NCBI GenBank assembly: GCA_011033025.1
Contig: WFMF01000300.1
Location: forward strand, 1-64,000
Direction of reading: 5' to 3'
DNA from: Beroe forskalii
Taxonomy: Eukaryota; Ctenophora; Nuda; Beroida; Beroidae
DNA: 64,000 nt
Of the stretch, positions 11,318 to 30,843 are shown piece after piece. The position numbers and the translations under genes are program-made. The notes under the pieces were generated by a model that did not search any database, had not been told where the DNA came from, and was given only the letters and a program-made list of their open reading frames with translations. The stretch's first letter is position 1; the number at the start of each line of letters is the position of its first letter.

Positions 11318-11735
11318 CGTGGTAAAGGGGCCGGTAGAATGCGTGGTAAAGGGGACCGGTAGAAAGCGTGGTAAAGGGGACCGGTAGAAAGCGTGGTAAA
11401 GGGGACCGGTAGAAAGCGTGGTAAAGGTGGCCGGTAGAATGCGTGGTAAAGGGGACCGGTAGAAAGCGTGGTAAAGGGGGCCGGTTGAAAGCGTGGTAAA
11501 GGGGGCCGGTAAAAAGCGTGGTAAAGGGGACCGCTAGAAAGGGTGGTAAAACTGTAAAAGGGGCCGGTAGAAAGCGTGGTAAAGGGGGCCGGTAGAATGC
11601 GTGGTAAAGGGGACCGGTAGAAAGTGTGGTAAAGGGGCCGGTGGAAAGCGTGATAAAGGTCCGACCAGTAGAAAGCGAGATAAAGGGGCCGGTAGAAAGG
11701 GTGGTAAAGGGGCCGGTAGAAAGGACCAAGAGATG
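11318..11735. repeat. 25-bp minisatellite
   Basis: About 16 head-to-tail copies of a 25-base unit (GCGTGGTAAAGGGGACCGGT plus AGAAA). Some copies are a base or more shorter. Apparent ORFs on both strands (for example repeated LSTGPFTT on the minus strand) are by-products of the repeat. Confidence 0.9.
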
Positions 11736-12119
11736 TACAGCTTTCTTTTGTTTGTAATCACTGTTCAGGGGCGCGGTCTTGTGACCACATTTAATGGTTA
11801 AATCTTCCTACCGTACCTGCATTTCATTGGACCCAAGTGAACTAAAAATTGTCCACGGAGTAAAACAAAACTACCCACCATACAAGTTACAAGCAAAGCA
11901 CTAAGGTACAATTAAAACAAGAATTAAAATAAACCTTCCAAAAGTGAAAAGAAATGACACCTAAAACAACATAAGACTATAAATCAATATTAAAAGTGGC
12001 ATAATAATGGTAATACTAATACAAATCACTTTATTTCAATCGTGAAATTCATTTCATAACTTTCATAGCGATTTTCCTTTCACGCAAACATAACCAGCAC
12101 ATAGTCACTGAGATATTAA
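11736..12119. other. Intergenic, no feature seen
   Basis: AT-rich sequence between the minisatellite and the next MITE. No ORF, RNA gene or clear repeat found. Confidence 0.4.
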
Positions 12120-12555
12120 GGGATCGTTCACATATTACGTAATCATCTAGGCGGATGGGGGGGGGGGGGTTCCAAATGATTACGTTTGATTACGGGGAGG
12201 GGGTTTCGTGGTTGATAATGTAATCATAATATCCAAATTTCAAATACAATTTTTGAAATTTTTGCCAAAATATTTTCGGTATTTTTTTTTGCAAAATCTT
12301 CAGAAACCGACTCAAAAATTTAAATAACATTTTCCTCAATATTTCCATCAAAATTTTCAAAAATGGAAACTTTATCAATATTAAAGTATTTACAACTCCC
12401 ATTTTCTTCATTGTGTACTCAGCAAGGTTGGGAGGGGGTGGTAAGTCATGATTACGTAATATTCTCCTCAAGAGGAGGGGGTTGGGCTTTGATTACGTTT
12501 GATCAAGAGGGGGAGGGAGGGGGTTGAAAATGGCAAGATATACGTGAACGATTCC
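12120..12555 (+). mobile_element. Larger Harbinger-like MITE (436 bp)
   Basis: It starts GGGATCGTTCACATATTACG and ends with the inverted, slightly diverged ATACGTGAACGATTCC. TAA flanks both sides (12117-12119 and 12556-12558). Internal ATTACG and G-rich blocks match the 162-bp copy, but about 250 bases of extra AT-rich sequence fill the centre. No transposase ORF. Confidence 0.8.
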
Positions 12556-12558
12556 TAA

Positions 12559-13234
12559 GTTAAGAATCATTATGGCTGTCCATTTTAACTCATTATAAAC
12601 CTTCACCCGGGATGAATTTGCTGAAAAGAGTCGAGGGGACGCAAAAATGCTATGAAATTTGCATAATTTTACTGACAGTCTGTAGGATTGAAAATCAACA
12701 AAAGTAAAATTTTTTGAACATCCTGAATTTAATCCCGAGGCACAACTTTTCAAATGACTAAGAAAATATTTTCATCCAAAATATTTTTATCCAAGTGGGC
12801 ATATCAGTGGTCAAATAGAAGACAACAAGAAGGAATGGTCAGTGACCATGTATTCCTGGCGCCTCCAAGGCTTTCTGAATGGCTAACAAGATCCGATAAA
12901 AATGGTGGTAAAAATGCATGTTCATTGCGGACCACTTAGACGACCTTCAGGACTATTGTTGGGTATGCTACAATTTCTAAGACAATGGGAAATATGGAAT
13001 TTAGCCAAGAAAATATGAATGAAGATTCCTTGCGATTTAATCCGTTCCATCAAAACTAAATATACCATGGGAGAAAAGCATGTAAATTCATTAGCTCAGC
13101 GTCCACCTAAGTCTTATACCAACTCAAGCACAGCGTTCAGTTAAAACTTATTAACAATTTGTGATCAAACGGCAGTTATCTGGTAAATCAGGTCAAAAGA
13201 TATATATCATCTTGCAACTAATTAAAATAAAATA
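12559..13234. other. Intergenic, 3' flank of CSK
   Basis: No supported gene. It follows the stop codon of the minus-strand CSK gene and so includes its 3' UTR. No perfect AATAAA on the minus strand close to the stop was recognised. Confidence 0.4.
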
Positions 13235-22044
<8,810 letters not shown>

Positions 22045-22061
<17 letters not shown>

Positions 22062-22467
22062 CTGAGGATTGGTTTATTAGTCATACCGGCCGTATATCAG
22101 CCACCCCGCTGAGGATTTAGTTATTAGTCATACCGGCCGTATATCAGCCACCCCGCTGAAGATTTGGTTATTAGTCATACCGGCCGTATATCAGCCACCC
22201 CGCTGAAGATTGGTTTATTAGTCATACCGGCCGTATATCAGCCACCCCGCTGAGGATTGGTTTATTAGTCATACCGGCCGTATATCAGCCACCCCGCTGA
22301 AGATTGGTTTATTAGTCATACCGGCCGTATATCAGCCACACCGCTGAAGATTGGTTTATTAGTCATACCGGCCGTATATCAGCCACACCGCTGAAGATTT
22401 GGTTATTAGTCATACCGGCCGTATATCAGCCACCCCGCTGAGGATTCAGTTATTAGTTATACCGGCC
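22045..22467 (-). repeat. 47-bp tandem array containing a splice acceptor and exon start
   Basis: Nine copies with exact 47-base spacing (starts 22045, 22092, ... 22421). On the minus strand each holds a branch-like CTAATAA, a pyrimidine-poor CCAATCCTCAG acceptor, the first coding bases of the CSK exon (CGGGGTGGCTGATATAC) and GGCCGGTATGA. The copy at 22045-22091 is the real exon boundary (exon starts at 22061). The others lie upstream in the transcript as decoys. Confidence 0.9.
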
Positions 22468-22671
22468 ATACCTCAACCATCCAAGCACCTCACCATAGCT
22501 GCCAAATTTTGAAAAAACCGTCGAAGGGCAAGATTTTTGACGAAAAGAAGGGCAAAAAGAAGGGCAATAGGTACCTTTTGGCATAAAAAAATTGCCATTT
22601 TAACAGACAAACCACCATATGAACCCATGCTACCATAGGTTTAAAAGTACCTTTCTGAACACCAGTTACAC

Positions 22672-24256
22672 CACCCTATTATGGGTACCTTTCTGAACCA
22701 CCAGTTACACCAACCAATTATGGGTACCTTTCTGAACCACCAGTTACACCACCCTAATATGGGTACCTTTCTGAACGACCAGTTACACCACCCTATTATG
22801 GGTACCTTTCTGAACGACCAGTTACGCCACCCTATTATGGGTACCTTTCTGAACGACCAGTTACACCACCCTATTATGGGTACCTTTCTGAACGACCAGG
22901 TACACCACCCTATTATGGGTACCTTTCTGAACGACCAGGTACACCACCCTATTATGGGTACCTTTCTGAACCATCAGTTACACCACCCTATTATGGGTAC
23001 CTTTCTGAACGACCAGTTACACCACCCTATTATGGGTACCTTTCTGAACGACCAGTTACACCACCCTATTATGGGTACCATTCTGAACGACCAGTTAAGC
23101 AGTTACACCACCCTATTATGGGTACCTTTCTGAACCACCAGTTACACCATCCTATTATGGGTACCTTTCTGAACCACCAGTTACACCACCCTATTATGGG
23201 TACCTTTTTGGAGTCTGGCCCACCAGTTACATAAGTACATAACCCTTAGAGGTAAAGTTTAAAACGTTAAACTTAAATAACCCTGTCATGGGTACCTTTC
23301 TAGACCACCAGTTTTGCCAACTAATTATGGGTACTTTTCTGATCCACCAGTTACACCACCCTATTATGGGTACCTTTCTGAACCACCAGTTACACCAACC
23401 AATTATGGGTACCTTTCTGAACCAACAATTACACTTACCAGTCATGGGTACCTTTCTGAACGACCAGTTACACCACCATATTATGGGTACCTTTCTGAAC
23501 CACCAGTTACGCCACCAGTTACACACACTATTATGGGTACCTTCCTGAACCAGTTATACCAACTCTATTATGGGTACCTTTCTGAACGACCAGTTACACC
23601 GCCCTATTATGGGTACCTTTCTGAACCAACACTTACACTTACCAATCATGGGTACCTTTCTGAACGACCAGTTACACCACCATATTATGGGTACATTTCT
23701 GAACCACCAGTTACACCACCCTAATATGGGTACCTTTCTGAACGACCAGTTACACCACCCTATTATGGGTACCTTTCTAAACGACCAGTTACACCACCCT
23801 ATTATGGGTACCTTTAGAGTCTGGGCCACCAGTTACATTACCCTGTCATGGGTACCTTTCTGAACCACCAGTTTGCCAACTAATTATGTGTACCTTTTCT
23901 GAACCATCAGATACGCCAACTAATTTGGAATCATGGGTACCTTTCTGAACCAACCAGTTACACTAACCAATTATGGGTACCTTTCTGAACCACCAGTTAC
24001 ACCAACCAATTATGGGTACCTTTCTGAACCACTTACCAATTATGGGTACCTTTCTGAACCACCACATAATTTAACCAATTATGGGTACCTTTCTGAACCA
24101 ACACTTTACACTACCAATTATGGGTACCTTTCTGAACGACCAGTTACACCACCCTATTATGGGTACCTTTCTGAACCACCAGTTACACCACCCTATTATG
24201 GGTACTTTCTGAACGACCAGTTACACTAACCAATTATGGGTACCTTTCTGAAATTA
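22672..24256. repeat. 39-bp minisatellite (about 40 copies)
   Basis: Repeats of a 39-base unit containing ATTATGGGTACCTTTCTGAA and CGACCAGTTACACCACCCT, each with a KpnI-like GGTACC. Because 39 is a multiple of three, long ORFs appear (MGTFLNDQLHHPI, YGYLSEPPVTPP). The frame is broken by indels between blocks, and two units carry an extra AGAGTCTGG(G)CC insert (23210, 23815). It lies between the CSK kinase exons and NUDCD3. Confidence 0.9.
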
Positions 24257-24789
24257 ACACTTACACTTAAAATCGAAACTGATAAAACCATTACCAGCTC
24301 CAAGTCGAACTTCATAAAAACTATTTCTAACCCCTATTATTCTTAGCTTCTCCCTGAATCTTGAAACTGAAATATTCGGGCAATGTAGTGGTTCGAATAT
24401 CACTATTACAACAGGCTGTGTTGTAATAATGTTATTGTTAACACCATCCACACTCAGTACACACATTCTGCTCGCCATTTAATTAGGTTTCGAATGGAAG
24501 ACAAACAACTTCCTCATTGGAAGTGGAAGGCCGGTACTGCATAATTATGATGGTATGATCGCATGCTGATGCAATTAGTGCTGCAGAGGCGGGCGTGAGC
24601 ACCATATCATTAGCCTCTGATGAGAGGGTTATGTTACGGGAGAGAAGCGTGGTGTATCACGTGATTGGTTTAGCCGATTTTCAAGTGCCTCGTTAACCAC
24701 ACTTAAAATCATGTTAGAATTTCGACAAAACCATGATGATCAGCTTGACGAGTACTTTCAGATGAGCTAATAAGTCATCAGATCCCAGG
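24257..24789. other. Non-coding, no feature seen
   Basis: No supported gene on either strand. This is where upstream CSK exons might be expected, but no SH2 or SH3 motif was recognised. Confidence 0.4.
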
Positions 24790-25410
24790 ACCATCACGGC
24801 CCCTATGTACGCGCTTCCCTTCTGAGGAAGCGCGCCGCGCGACTCGATAACAGGGGTATACGTGTTTAGGACGCAGGAGCAAGACAAAATTAAAATTGCA
24901 TTTGCAAAATGCAATGCTCGTCTGACGTCGTCAGACCCATTATTTCAAATTTTAAATTTTTAAGTCGTGGCGCGCGCGCTTCGCGCGTGCGAGGGGGTCT
25001 TTAAACACGTATATCCCTGTCTGCGTTGCGCGGCGCGCTTCCCGTAGGGAAGCGCGCGGCGTGTACACACACCTATGCGGGCTTAGGAAGAGGGGGTCAG
25101 GCAACGCCTGACAACAAAATGCAAGTTCAACTTCAATCTGATTCACTGTCACTGAGGTGTCGCCACCTCTGAGATCGGTGTCTGCAATTTCCACAAAATC
25201 ACAATTTGTACGCGTGTGATACTGATTTAACAGTATACTCACCTACGTACATGGCGCCGCGCGATCGGAAATTTCAGAAGAATTGTCATATCTCGAGGTG
25301 GCTTGCCAGACGTTGCCTGCCCCATATTTTTTCAAAAAGTCGGGGCGCGCGCGCTTCGTGCGCGCGAGGGGGCCAGGCAACGCCTGGCAAGAGGTGGCGA
25401 CACCTGCCTC
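24790..25410. mobile_element. Cluster of GC-rich hairpins, likely non-autonomous foldback DNA
   Basis: Several hairpins of CGCG-rich sequence: GCGCTTCCCGTAGGGAAGCGC near 25036-25057 (shown trimmed), CGCGCGCTTCGCGCGTGCG near 24970, CGCGCGCGCTTCGTGCGCGCG near 25345. GCCAGACGTTGCCTG (25308) faces CAGGCAACGCCTGGC (25375), and AGGTGTCGCCACCTCT (25155) faces AGAGGTGGCGACACCT (25391). Related CAGACGTTGTCTG/GACAACGTCTG pairs lie at 11191 and 11242. No ORF. Confidence 0.6.
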
Positions 25411-25641
25411 ACTGTCAGTTAGATCTAGAAATCATAAATTAAATTAAAATTATAAATATTAAACTTACTCATAGTTCATACATTTATTTAATTTTAAGTT
25501 CAAAACTTCATAACCATGCCAATGACATATCAATATCGTATTCGTAGGTCCAGTCCCTGGCTATCAAATATTTCACAATCAATATCGTAAATTTAGAAAT
25601 AGAATTTGATTACATATATAATTTAAGCCCCGAGTAATTTT

Positions 25642-26591
25642 TCAAGTCCCTGAATCAGGTAAATTGGAGGGGAATGAGTTGGAAAGGTTGATTTTGCTTC
25701 TATCGTAGGCTGTACCAGCAAAGGGGGAACCTTCAGCGTTCCAAGCTTTCTTCAGAATATCTTCTGTCGCCTGCAGTTGAGAGTAAGGATCAGAAAAGGC
25801 ATTCCAAGAGGCCGAAAATAAAAATATGTTAGTGTTTAACTTTCTTAAATTTAAAACATGTATCCTAATCCAGAGACTCAGAGCCCAACCCAATATCAGG
25901 TACGTCTCCCATATAAACGGGAGCCTTCATTATCTATGACAATGACGTCACTCAGAAAAATATAATTAAGCGCACCTAGCGCTTTAAGGACTAGGGTTAG
26001 GGTCAGGATTAGGGCCAGGATTTGTTAGGGTTAGGGTTAGGATTAAGGTTAGGGTTTTGGTTAGGACTATGGTTAGGTTTAGGATACAGAAAAATTGACG
26101 TTTAGATTTGTGACGTCACTCAGAGCCGTTTATATGGGAGAGATACCCAATATCATTATCCTGGTGGAACTGGATGCTCTATTGCTCTAAGTCTTATGCA
26201 TGCTATAATCAATTTCAAAAGTTCAAATACAGTGATCTTCATTCCACTAGCAGGATACAACTACCACAAAGACTGACGTCATCACCATGGCTTAGAGTTA
26301 AAATAATGAATTGGTGACGTTATATATAAATAAAACACACGATGTACAGAATGATTACAGTTACATAATACACATCGTAGAAAATGAACTTCATATTACC
26401 AGTTCGTCGCTGGTGGGGAGGCCCTGTCTCTTCTGGTTCTCATCGTACATGAGTTTCTGAACACAAGCCTTCTCCTCCTGTCCAAACTCGTGCATGTACC
26501 GCGTGGTATCGATATCCGCCAGCTTTATCTCACTCCCTCCCTCGAACATGGCCGTCCACCAGTACCCATCCCGACCCTTCTCCAGATTCAC
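25642..26591 (-). CDS. NUDCD3: NudC domain-containing protein 3, last two exons
   Basis: The penultimate exon 26591-26400 (64 codons, phase 0) encodes VNLEKGRDGYWWTAMFEGGS and QKLMYDENQKRQGLPTSDEL. The last exon 25770-25642 encodes ATEDILKKAWNAEGSPFAGT and ends NLPDSGT. Both match the end of the CS/p23-like domain and the C-terminal tail of NUDCD3 (LKKGWDAEGSPF). Splice signals are CCCCTCAG, GTAATA and CAACTGCAG. NUDCD3 is an HSP90-linked co-chaperone that stabilises dynein intermediate chain and Kelch proteins. Exons for the N-terminus and most of the CS domain, expected above 27310 on the minus strand, were not found. A MITE lies in the intron and a G-rich array abuts the acceptor. Confidence 0.85.
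25899..26147 (+). mobile_element. MITE with telomere-like TTAGGG core
   Basis: A 249-bp element. The left end GGTACGTCTCCCATATAAAC is inverted at the right end (GTTTATATGGGAGAGATACC). An 8-base target duplication CAATATCA flanks it (25891-25898 and 26148-26155). The interior (about 25990-26090) is a degenerate TTAGGG array. It lies in the last NUDCD3 intron. The 8-base duplication fits hAT-type or related transposases. Confidence 0.85.
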
Positions 26592-27310
26592 CTGAGGGGG
26601 AGGGGTTGCAGGGGGGGGGGTTGCAGGGGGAGGGGGTATCAGCGAGGGTTTATCTCGCTCCCTCCCTCGAACATGGCCGTCCACCAGTACCCATCCCGAC
26701 CCTTGCAGGGGTGGGGTGAGGGGAGGGGTTGCAGGGGTGGGGGTTTGCAGGGGAGGGGTTGGGGTTGCAGGTGGGGGTTGCAGGGGTGGGAGTTGCAGGG
26801 GTGGGGGCTGCAGGGGGTGGGGTTGCAGGGGTGGGGGTTGCAGGGGTGGGGGTTGCAGGGGTGGGGGGGTTGCAGGGGGTGGGGGTTGCAGGGGTGGAGG
26901 GTTGCAGGGGTGGGGGTTGCAGGGGGTGGGGGGTTGCAGGGGGTGGGGGGTTGCAGGGTGCAGGGGGTGGGGGTTGCAGGGGTGGGGGTTGGGGGCAGGG
27001 GTGGGGGTTGCAGGGGGGGGTGGGGGTTGCAGGGGGGGGGTTGCAGGGGATGGGGGTTGCAGGGGGTTCCAGGGGGGGGTTGCAGGGGAGGTTGCAGGGG
27101 GTTGCACTTGCTGGGGTGGGGGGTTGCAGGGGTGGAGGTTGCAGAGGTGGGGGTTGCAGGGGAGGGTGGGGGGATGGGTTTGCAGGGGGTGGGGGTTGCA
27201 GGGGTGGGGGTTGCAGGGGGTGGGGGTTGCATAGGGGGGGTGCAGGTGGAGGGGTTGCAGGGGGAGGGGTTGCAGGGGTGGGGTGCTGAGGGGGAAGGTG
27301 GGTTGCAGTG
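26592..27310. repeat. G-rich minisatellite next to the NUDCD3 acceptor
   Basis: About 700 bases of variants of GGGGTTGCAGGGGTGG on the plus strand (C-rich, CTGCAACCCC, on the transcribed strand). Runs of four or more G recur every few bases. Bases 26650-26704 are a copy of 26525-26578, an internal piece of the NUDCD3 exon. Apparent proline- or glycine-rich ORFs are by-products. Confidence 0.9.
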
Positions 27311-28269
27311 GAACTGAAGGGATGGAGACTGAACTTCCCAGCCGGCACAAAGAAACCAAACCAATAATAAACCAATATAAAACGTTTTTCTTTGGTTTAA
27401 TTTTGGCTGTTTTCGTCAAGCGTTATTAATATTTCTAAACGTTTTCGATAATGATACGTTTAATACGATATTTTACGATGAAATTGTCTGGGTGAGGTGC
27501 AGATGAGCGACCAGATTGCAAATGAGCGCATTTGATATGGGTGGGGATAATTGGTACAGCCACAGGGTACATCTCGTTATGAAGAGCTGTACCAGTGTAC
27601 CATAACCATCTCATGATTATATCCCCCCATATCTGATATAGTGATATCAGGATCTATGGGGCTTGCTTGGACCAAGATCCTCAAATTCACAATGACTTGG
27701 ACAATCGTTTTTGTGTAAGCATAGTTTGTACTTTGTATCTTATGTGTACTTTGCTTGTATTACAGTAAACACACCCTGTTCCATTCGATTAACTTCGACT
27801 TGGAGCATTTCATGCTTGTAAATTTGCATAAAATGATGACCCACCCTTAGCAACTTTACGCTACGATTTTACATGCACTTGCAGACTGCAGTTACGATAT
27901 TTTCATATTTTGCCCTTTGTTTTGCCTCTAACTTCTTTGACTTGGAATTTAAACCTTATGGACCTATCTTAGCTTCATGTCAATGTCATTGCACTTGTGA
28001 TGTTGAGAAAATTTAAAATACAAATCCATTATCAGATGAAGTAAGGTGTACCTACTCATGAGTACATGAAAATTCTGTCAAGAATTCTGAGTATACTGAT
28101 GGTGACTAAATTATTTTCTACCTGCTATTGTATTTGCTTTTTTCCATTGGTTAAATTAAATTTACTAGTCGGTTCCCGTCCTACGGACGGCGAATGATGG
28201 CAGCCGCATGAGCTAACGGCCACAAGTCCCTTTGACAGTGATTTGACCGTGCGAGTTTGGAGGGGAAAT
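27311..28269. other. Non-coding, NUDCD3 upstream intron or flank
   Basis: No supported exon on either strand. 28168-28260 contains CGGTTCCCGTCCTACGGACGG, which reads like the start of a dispersed repeat running into the 128-bp tandem repeat. Confidence 0.4.
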
Positions 28270-28830
28270 TCGAAACTTTAATTTATGCGAAAAAAAGCTT
28301 CCACGCCCCCAACGGTTACCCAATATTGCCGACAATATTCTCAAAACCTTTACTCATCATAAGCAACTACATAGCGAAGGAATTTTGAAAAAAATCGAAG
28401 ATCTATTTTTGCGAAAAAGGGCGTGGCCTCCCACGCCCCTTAGGGTGACCCAATAATTCGGACAAAATTCTCAAAACTTTTATTCATCATAAGCAACTTG
28501 ATGGGGAAGGAATTTTGAAAAATTCGAAAGCTTAATTTTGCGAAAAAAGGGCGTGGCCTCCACGCTCCTCAGAGTGACCCAATAATTCGGACAAAATTCT
28601 CAAAATTTTTATTCATCATAAGCAACTCAATGGCGAAGGAATTTTGAAAAATTCGAAAGTTTAATTTTGCGAAAAAGGGCGTGGCCCCCACGCCCCTCAG
28701 GGTGACCCAATAATTCGGACAAAATTCTCAAAATTTTTATTCATCATGAGCAACTCGATGGCGAAGGAATTTGAAAAATTCGAAAGTTTAATTTTGCGGA
28801 AAAGGGCGTGGCCCCACGACCCTCAGGTTG
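28270..28830. repeat. 128-bp tandem repeat (about 4.5 copies)
   Basis: Copies contain AAAAAGGGCGTGGCC, CCACGCCCC, GTGACCCAATAATTCGGACA and GCAACTCGATGGCGAAGGAA. GTGACCC recurs at about 28445, 28574 and 28702, giving a period of 128-129. Outer copies are more diverged. No coding capacity. Confidence 0.85.
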
Positions 28831-30024
28831 ACCTCAAAAATTTTTCTATATTTTTCTGATTCATTGTAACTATCTTGCAACACGATTAAAATATAATTTT
28901 GATGCTAACGTGAAAACGAATCGCCAGCCATAAATAAATATATATATAAATATTAACAACACGCATTATATATAGTAAGATATGATTTTGACCACGATGG
29001 ATATAAACTGGTACTGGTAGATTTAAATGGACTCCATAAAAATGAAATTGAAACTGGTGCGTCCCATGGGATTTGATGTATTGTTTCAAATTCCACTGGT
29101 TACACCGTTTGTAATTGTTCCCAACTTCTATCGTAATTTGCTGTTTGCACAATCATAGGATGGGCAGTCTGAACCTCCAAAATGAAATTTCTTCCATTTG
29201 ACATGAAAATGAATTCGACCTAATGCTCTAATGAAGTTTGTATGAATTGGGCTAATGAATTGGAACTAATGCTGATGCTCTAATTGAACCTACTATTCTA
29301 AAATCAAAATTGCTAAATTGACCAAATTGATTTGTATCAGAGAAGACGCAACAATGCAGCATTTAACTTTGTACTGGGAAAGAGGGCATTTGTTGGTGCA
29401 ATTACGTCTAGGATTGGGGGACATCAATGCTAATGACCTACAGACCAGTTTCTGGGACACCGGAACCATAAAAGCACATACACAAATAACACTTGAGTGA
29501 CGTCATCTTCATGGCATAACACGGTCAATTGATCACATCGATCTGCCTATAGGTAATGTATGCGGAGTACAACGCTCACACCCTATACATTGTGTATACA
29601 GAGCACCATGTACAGAGTGTACATTAGGGGTAATTTGAAGTCATTTGTAGCGGCCCGACACTGGAACGCTATGTCAGGGAGTAATTCTCCCAATCCTTTG
29701 ATAATTCTATTCGTATCTACTGTACCGTTTCTTCCATAGTTGTTGGGATCGGATTAATATCTTTGTAGAAATTTTGTTTTTTGTTTTTGATTGACAATTT
29801 TAATTTGAATGACACTGTACATTGGTACTTCTGAAAGTGAAAACAAGTTGAAGTACACTGCACAAGACTTTATTTTGAAGCTAGAATTTTGAAGGCTTTT
29901 AACATTCAATCTGAATCATGTTTTTCCATTATTCTGAAAAAAGCCATATAACTCTGAATCTGATAAGAAACATTTTACACCCAGGAATGAACACCTTGTC
30001 CTAGAGACACTTAGAACTCCAGGA
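28831..30024. other. Non-coding stretch
   Basis: No supported gene. Several short ORFs lack family features. 30 kb-gene promoter presumably lies near the end. Confidence 0.4.
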
Positions 30025-30843
30025 ATGGACGACTGTTGGCAGAACGTAGCGGAAGTGAGATCCTTCCTCCTCTCCAGCCCCATCACCAAACACCTCACTG
30101 ACACCCTGCCCCGCACCAGCCACCATGGCCTGGGGAGGGGTGAGGAAGAGGCGGGGAGGGGTGAGGAAGAGGCGGGGAGGGGTGAGGAAAAGGCAGCCAT
30201 GTTTGAAAAGGAGGCGGAATTCAGGGAATCTCAGGGCGAGCTCCCCCTGGCACTAGCGTGCTATTCCAAAGCAGCCAGCTTGCTCCTACCAATACTCAGT
30301 GTGACAGAATCTCAGTCAGAGAGCGGCGTGACACGAGACTCGCTGCTGCGGGTTGAGATCAAGCGGGCGTGCCACCTGAAGAAAGCGCGGGATATTTACA
30401 GGAAGATGCTAGTTGAGGCAGTACAGAACCCGGCCCACCCCGTGTCTCCTAAAACAAGGAGAAGTAGGCAGGTTTACAGTGAGAAGAGGCCGTGTAGGTG
30501 GTGTGAGAAGAGGGTCTTCTGGCTGCGGAGGGGAGGATGTTGGGAGTGCGATATGAGGATCAATGGGGACCAGGGCAATCAGGGCTACCGTGACAACCTG
30601 CACCAGGGTTACCATGACAACCTGCACCAGAACCAGGGTTACCATGACAACGACAATCAGCCTCAGGGTAACCGCCACAACCCCAAGAAAGAGGGAATAG
30701 AGATAATGGGATATTCAGGGATTTTGTTGCTGCTGGAGGTAGTGGTGAAGCAGTGTTTGTATCACCATCCAAATGCTCAGTGTGCTCGCCAAGGAATAGG
30801 AAATAAACTTAATATTATGACAATTTATATCAACATTTACTGA
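30025..30843 (+). CDS. Uncharacterised protein with helical MIT-like region and CxxC pairs
   Basis: A 272-residue ORF from ATG 30025. I do not recognise the family. Residues about 35-60 are three near-identical GRGEEEA units. Residues 60-125 are helix-forming (AMFEKEAEFRESQGELPLAL, ACYSKAASLLLPIL, RVEIKRACHLKKARDIYRKM) with the spacing of a microtubule-interacting and transport (MIT) helix bundle. A basic linker is followed by CRWCEKRVFWLRRGGCWEC, two CxxC pairs that could bind zinc. Residues about 190-225 are a GYHDNLHQ-type Asn/His/Gln-rich repeat. AATAAA at 30802-30807 precedes the ORF stop, so the true end may differ. The MIT call is tentative. Confidence 0.55.
   Translation: MDDCWQNVAEVRSFLLSSPITKHLTDTLPRTSHHGLGRGEEEAGRGEEEAGRGEEKAAMFEKEAEFRESQGELPLALACYSKAASLLLPILSVTESQSESGVTRDSLLRVEIKRACHLKKARDIYRKMLVEAVQNPAHPVSPKTRRSRQVYSEKRPCRWCEKRVFWLRRGGCWECDMRINGDQGNQGYRDNLHQGYHDNLHQNQGYHDNDNQPQGNRHNPKKEGIEIMGYSGILLLLEVVVKQCLYHHPNAQCARQGIGNKLNIMTIYINIY

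Noticed and set aside
11277-11801. ORFs on both strands over the 25-bp minisatellite
   Set aside because: Low-complexity by-product of the repeat in several frames; no start context, splice site or family match.
22681-24229. Repetitive YGYLSEPPVTPP / MGTFLNDQLHHPI proteins
   Set aside because: Open frames arise because the period is 39; indels move the frame between blocks and both strands are open.
26391-27419. Proline-rich and glycine-rich ORFs of 170-340 codons across the G-rich array
   Set aside because: All frames stay open because the repeat lacks stops. Only the 26400-26591 part matches a protein family (NUDCD3), and a splice acceptor bounds it.
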